Origin: JAZKFP01 sp040386355
GTDB lineage: Bacteria; Pseudomonadota; Gammaproteobacteria; Pseudomonadales; UBA6940
Assembly: GCA_040386355.1 (NCBI GenBank)
Contig: JAZKFP010000070.1
Location: 1-34,046, forward strand
DNA: 34,046 nucleotides
Direction of reading: 5' to 3'
Below, piece after piece: positions 31,181 through 34,046 of this stretch. Each line of letters opens with the position of its first letter. The first letter of the stretch is position 1. Made by a program: the position numbers and the translations under genes. Below the pieces are notes generated by a model. The model was not told the DNA's origin, made no database searches, and worked only from the letters and a program-made list of their open reading frames with translations.

Positions 31181-31332
31181 ATATATCAAACGCAAAATGG
31201 TTTTCCCGTAGGTGCAACGTCTTGCGAACGACGTTGCACGCTTGAGCGAAGCCTGCGCAGAATACTGAAAAGTATGTGAACACGGTGAGTGAAAATCGCA
31301 ACACCCGGGAAGACATTTTGCGGAAGATATAT
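31181..31332. repeat. Palindromic intergenic element F (152 bp)
   Basis: The ends are inverted: ATATATC...CGCAAAATGGTTTTCCCG on the left and CCCGGGAAGACATTTTGCG...GATATAT on the right. A 10-bp hairpin GTGCAACGTC/GACGTTGCAC (31212-31239) lies in the left half. The centre, CTGCGCAGAATACTGAAAAGTATGTGAACA (31253-31282, split by a small palindrome), corresponds to the core of G and D. It ends one base before the prmA ATG and supplies its ribosome-binding site (GGAAG at 31322-31326). Confidence 0.8.
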
Positions 31333-31333
31333 T

Positions 31334-32296
31334 ATGTGGAACCAGCTTACTTTCGTCACCTCAGCCAATGCCGTTGAAGAATTAGAAAATCTTTTAAGCG
31401 AAAATGATTGTTTATCGATTACGTTGATGGACGATGGTGACGAACCTATTTTAGAACCTGCGCTTGGTACACATCCGTTATGGTCTCAAGTTCGTTTATT
31501 AGCTTTATTTGAAGCGGTAGATTTAAACTCAACAGAATCTATTAAATATTTCCAACAGCGATTATTGAATTTACAAAATTCTATTCAGAATTTAGCGGCA
31601 CCTTGTGAGTTGGTTCGTCAAGAAGAATTAGCAGATGAAGCTTGGGAACGGCGTTGGATTCAATACGCAAAACCTATGCAGTTTGATCAACTATGGGTTG
31701 TACCATCGCATTGCATCAATCAAGTTCAAGATGAAATCGATCCTCAATCTATCATTCTGCAGCTCGATCCTGGTTTAGCTTTTGGCACAGGCACGCACCC
31801 AACTACATCTCTTTGTTTATCTTGGCTTGCACGCACGCATCTAAAAGGTAAAAGAATTTTAGATTTTGGATGTGGTTCAGGAATTTTAGGGATTGCCGCT
31901 CAACTATTGGGTGCTGCAGATGTGGTGTTTTTGGATATAGATCCGCAAGCGCTTATAGCGACTCAAGATAACGCAACCATTAATTCAATAGATTTAAAAC
32001 CGCAGCAACTATGCTTACCAGAAGATATTTTACCTATCGGCACATTCGATATTGTTATTGCAAATATTTTATTAAATCCGTTATTGGAATTGCGCGATCG
32101 ATTTTGTGAACTACTTGCCCCACACGGTACGCTTGTGGTCTCCGGATTACTTGAACATCAAGACCAAGAGTTGCGTGATCATTATACTGTTTCTACAAAA
32201 AATAACATCAGCCTGCATTTAAAAAACAATTTTCATAATCTTAAACAGCATCAACAAGGTGATTGGTTATTGATAAGTATGGAAAAACAACCTTAA
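31334..32296 (+). CDS. prmA: Ribosomal protein L11 methyltransferase PrmA
   Basis: PrmA trimethylates ribosomal protein L11 using S-adenosylmethionine. The product from ATG 31334 has 320 aa, somewhat longer than the usual ~293. Start MWNQLTFVTSANAVEELENLL is the family substrate-recognition domain. The catalytic domain shows GLAFGTGTHPTTSLCL, motif I ILDFGCGSGILGIAA, FLDIDPQA, and IVIANILLNPL (the NPP-like motif reads NIL, as in the family). An upstream in-frame GTG at 31289 lies within element F and is not the likely start. The start codon is one base after the end of that element. Confidence 0.95.
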   Translation: MWNQLTFVTSANAVEELENLLSENDCLSITLMDDGDEPILEPALGTHPLWSQVRLLALFEAVDLNSTESIKYFQQRLLNLQNSIQNLAAPCELVRQEELADEAWERRWIQYAKPMQFDQLWVVPSHCINQVQDEIDPQSIILQLDPGLAFGTGTHPTTSLCLSWLARTHLKGKRILDFGCGSGILGIAAQLLGAADVVFLDIDPQALIATQDNATINSIDLKPQQLCLPEDILPIGTFDIVIANILLNPLLELRDRFCELLAPHGTLVVSGLLEHQDQELRDHYTVSTKNNISLHLKNNFHNLKQHQQGDWLLISMEKQP

Positions 32297-32360
32297 CTGA
32301 TGAGCAGCCATTCTTTTTTAAGTATGTTATTTCCTATGCCACAGTTTGTAGAGGACGCCT

Positions 32361-33518
32361 GTGATAACACAGTGTCCACATTGTGAAACTCGATTTGAAA
32401 TAGAGAAAAGCCAACTAGAAATCGGAGGCGGCTTCGTGCGTTGTGGTGTATGCATGGAGACTTTCGATGCACGTCAACGTTTGACACAAGATAATGTAAA
32501 ACAAAAACGTCAAACTATTACTCCCGCTTCTGGCACAAGCTGGTCTGCGCAAATGGCGCGGGATATGGCGTCTATTGATGAGCAGTTAGCCGCTTTGTCG
32601 GATATTCGTACACGTGGCTCTTTTCAAAAAAATAAAACTGATACACCTGGTGCCAATACAAATTCAATTAATACTGTTGCGTCTCCCTATTCAAAAAATG
32701 CAATTCCTAGTAAATCAAACGAATCGCCTCAAAAATTTCCTCCTCAAAAACCACAATATCGCGCCGATAACGAAATTGATGAAACATCAGACATTGCAAA
32801 TAAATTAGACGCAGACATTGCCGATTTTTTTGAGCTTGCAACGCCGACTGAAACGATTGAAATGTCTGTGCCGCAAGATTTAACTTCACCGTCTGAGTCA
32901 CGCACTCCCAATCGTCCATCCATACTTGCTGACTCGAATCCTATTGATTTGCCACCTGCACCAATGTTTTCTACGCAAGGTCATACCGCTGTGTCGGACA
33001 TGAAAAATGTTGACCAGTTAGCAGCTTATTCAGAACCTCCAAAGCGCAGTCGATTATTACCAGTAATGATTTTCATCGGCATGCTGTTGATGATCATAGG
33101 TGGAGTTGCATTAAGTATTAAACCACTTTCACAAAATGAAACGGCTCGAGTTTGGATGGTGAAATTGTGTAATACAATGGCGTGCAAAATTGCACCATTT
33201 CATAATTTGGATTATTTAAAAGTTACACGCGTGGTCATTCGAGAAAGTCCAGATTTAGAAAACGCATTACGACTTGATGCAATTGTTTATAATCGGTCGC
33301 AATTTGGAATGGAATTTCCTGCGCTGGAAGTGCATTTAATTGATGGACGTCTTCCCGCTCCTTTAACGCAGCGATTAACGCCAAAAATGTATCGTCAAGG
33401 CGAATTATTAGAGTACGACGATATTCCATCTGAAACATCGATACATATTTCTGTAAATATCGCTGATCCCGGTGTCCAGATCTCAAACTACGAACTGCAT
33501 TTACGATATGATTTGTAG
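32361..33518 (+). CDS. MJ0042-type zinc-ribbon membrane protein (DUF3426)
   Basis: The 385-aa protein starts with a zinc ribbon, CPHC (about 5-8) and CGVC (about 28-31), matching the MJ0042 domain. A long polar, Ser/Pro/Asn-rich region (about 50-230) is probably disordered. One transmembrane segment follows (LLPVMIFIGMLLMIIGGVAL, about 235-255). The C-terminal domain (about 270-385) is a DUF3426 domain: ESPDLENALRLDAIVYNRSQF, ALEVHLIDG, YELHLRYDL. The gene commonly sits between prmA and dusB, as here. Function is unknown; a cytosolic zinc ribbon tied to a periplasmic domain suggests an envelope role. The start is GTG 32361, with GAGG at 32351-32354. Confidence 0.9.
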   Translation: MITQCPHCETRFEIEKSQLEIGGGFVRCGVCMETFDARQRLTQDNVKQKRQTITPASGTSWSAQMARDMASIDEQLAALSDIRTRGSFQKNKTDTPGANTNSINTVASPYSKNAIPSKSNESPQKFPPQKPQYRADNEIDETSDIANKLDADIADFFELATPTETIEMSVPQDLTSPSESRTPNRPSILADSNPIDLPPAPMFSTQGHTAVSDMKNVDQLAAYSEPPKRSRLLPVMIFIGMLLMIIGGVALSIKPLSQNETARVWMVKLCNTMACKIAPFHNLDYLKVTRVVIRESPDLENALRLDAIVYNRSQFGMEFPALEVHLIDGRLPAPLTQRLTPKMYRQGELLEYDDIPSETSIHISVNIADPGVQISNYELHLRYDL

Positions 33519-33546
33519 ATGTTCGTAGCTGCTGCTGGTTGATCTC

Positions 33547-34046
33547 ATGAATCCTGTTTTACAAATTGGTCCTCACACTATAAAAGGTCGTGTTTTTTTA
33601 GCTCCTATGGCAGGTGTTACGGATGCACCCTTTCGAGCATTGTGCGCGCGCTTTGGTGCAGCATTAACTTTTTCTGAAATGATCACTTCCGATGTTGATT
33701 TATGGCAAACCGAAAAAACCAAAACGCGTTTAGTCTGGGCAGACAACGAACCTATTCGCGCTATTCAACTCGCAGGATCAGATCCAAAATCTTTGGTGTA
33801 CGCTGCGCAAGTTGCAGTTGATGCGGGCGCGACATGGATCGACATCAACATGGGTTGTCCCATGAAAAAAGTTTGCCGTGTTTGGGCAGGATCAGCATTA
33901 ATGAGTCAACCGATATGTGTTGCAGAAATTCTTACCGCATTAGTAAAAAATATTTCAGTTCCTATTACATTAAAAACACGTACTGGATCAAATCTTGAAA
34001 ACAGAAACGCTGTAGAAATTGCTCATATTGCCGAAGACTGTGGCGT
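33547..34046 (+). CDS. dusB: tRNA-dihydrouridine synthase B (DusB), 5' part
   Basis: DusB is an FMN enzyme that reduces specific uridines in tRNA to dihydrouridine. The gene runs off the window; about 166 codons are visible without a stop. Landmarks are FLAPMAGVTDAPFRALC (about 17-33), the FMN-phosphate/base region SEMITSDV, AIQLAGSDP, and DINMGCPMKKV with the catalytic Cys104, then AGSALM and PITLKTRTG. The start at ATG 33547 follows the zinc-ribbon gene by 28 bp, so they are likely co-transcribed. fis often follows dusB in this group but is outside the window. Confidence 0.95.
   Translation, partial: MNPVLQIGPHTIKGRVFLAPMAGVTDAPFRALCARFGAALTFSEMITSDVDLWQTEKTKTRLVWADNEPIRAIQLAGSDPKSLVYAAQVAVDAGATWIDINMGCPMKKVCRVWAGSALMSQPICVAEILTALVKNISVPITLKTRTGSNLENRNAVEIAHIAEDCG

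Noticed and set aside
12563..31332. CRISPR array or tRNA/rRNA genes suggested by repeats
   Set aside because: The repeats are dispersed, palindromic and of unequal length, without regular spacers or cas genes; no tRNA or rRNA sequence was recognised anywhere in the window.
31050..31368. Minus-strand frames of 88 and 60 codons between accC and prmA
   Set aside because: They overlap the hairpins and element F and read through the prmA start; shadows of repeat sequence.

Overview
The window looks like chromosomal DNA of an AT-rich gammaproteobacterium. The conserved blocks are gammaproteobacterial in content and order: glnA...glnL-glnG, tesA-ybbA-ybbP, groS-groL, bactofilin-erpA, and aroQ-accB-accC-prmA-(MJ0042 zinc-ribbon gene)-dusB. 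The accessory genes include a protein with a eukaryotic-type kinase fold, a UBA-like/GH16-like protein, a cysteine-hydrolase-like protein and a long Ser/Asn-rich protein. Such proteins are typical of host-associated relatives such as Legionellales. That assignment is inference; no rRNA or other strong taxonomic marker is present.

Layout. 1-6440 is the nitrogen-control block: glutamine synthetase, an unknown 245-aa protein enclosed by its own terminator, a DUF4124 periplasmic protein, then NtrB and NtrC overlapping by 4 bases behind two candidate NtrC sites. 6518-13829 is an accessory stretch: a divergent pair of unknown proteins, an AAA/DUF4143 ATPase whose start codon lies inside a perfect 22-bp hairpin, yciH, the kinase, gene debris, and the UBA/GH16-like protein. 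14154-20527, all on the minus strand, carries ybbP, ybbA and tesA, then groL and groS with a heat-shock-type promoter. 20692-24541 carries birA, ampG, a response regulator with a degenerate GGDEF domain, and an unknown 111-aa protein. 24904-28383 holds a PduO-type cobalamin adenosyltransferase, erpA, a long bactofilin and argC. 28682-34046 (plus strand) is aroQ, accB, accC, prmA, a zinc-ribbon membrane protein and the start of dusB.

Functional links. NtrB/NtrC would control glnA-type genes and, through the candidate sites at 3623 and 3762, probably their own expression. BirA (20692) is expected to biotinylate AccB (29204), which works with AccC in the first step of fatty-acid synthesis. GroES/GroEL form one chaperonin operon.

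The most distinctive structure is a family of short palindromic intergenic elements of about 95-190 bp, called A to G here. Many have TATACC-type ends and MITE-like architecture. A (12563) and B (24544) are homologous copies in opposite orientation. C (16692), D (27046), E (about 28400), F (31181) and G (18409) share other blocks, and C joins features of both groups. Four of them lie within 2-9 bp of a start or stop codon. No transposase gene was found in the window.
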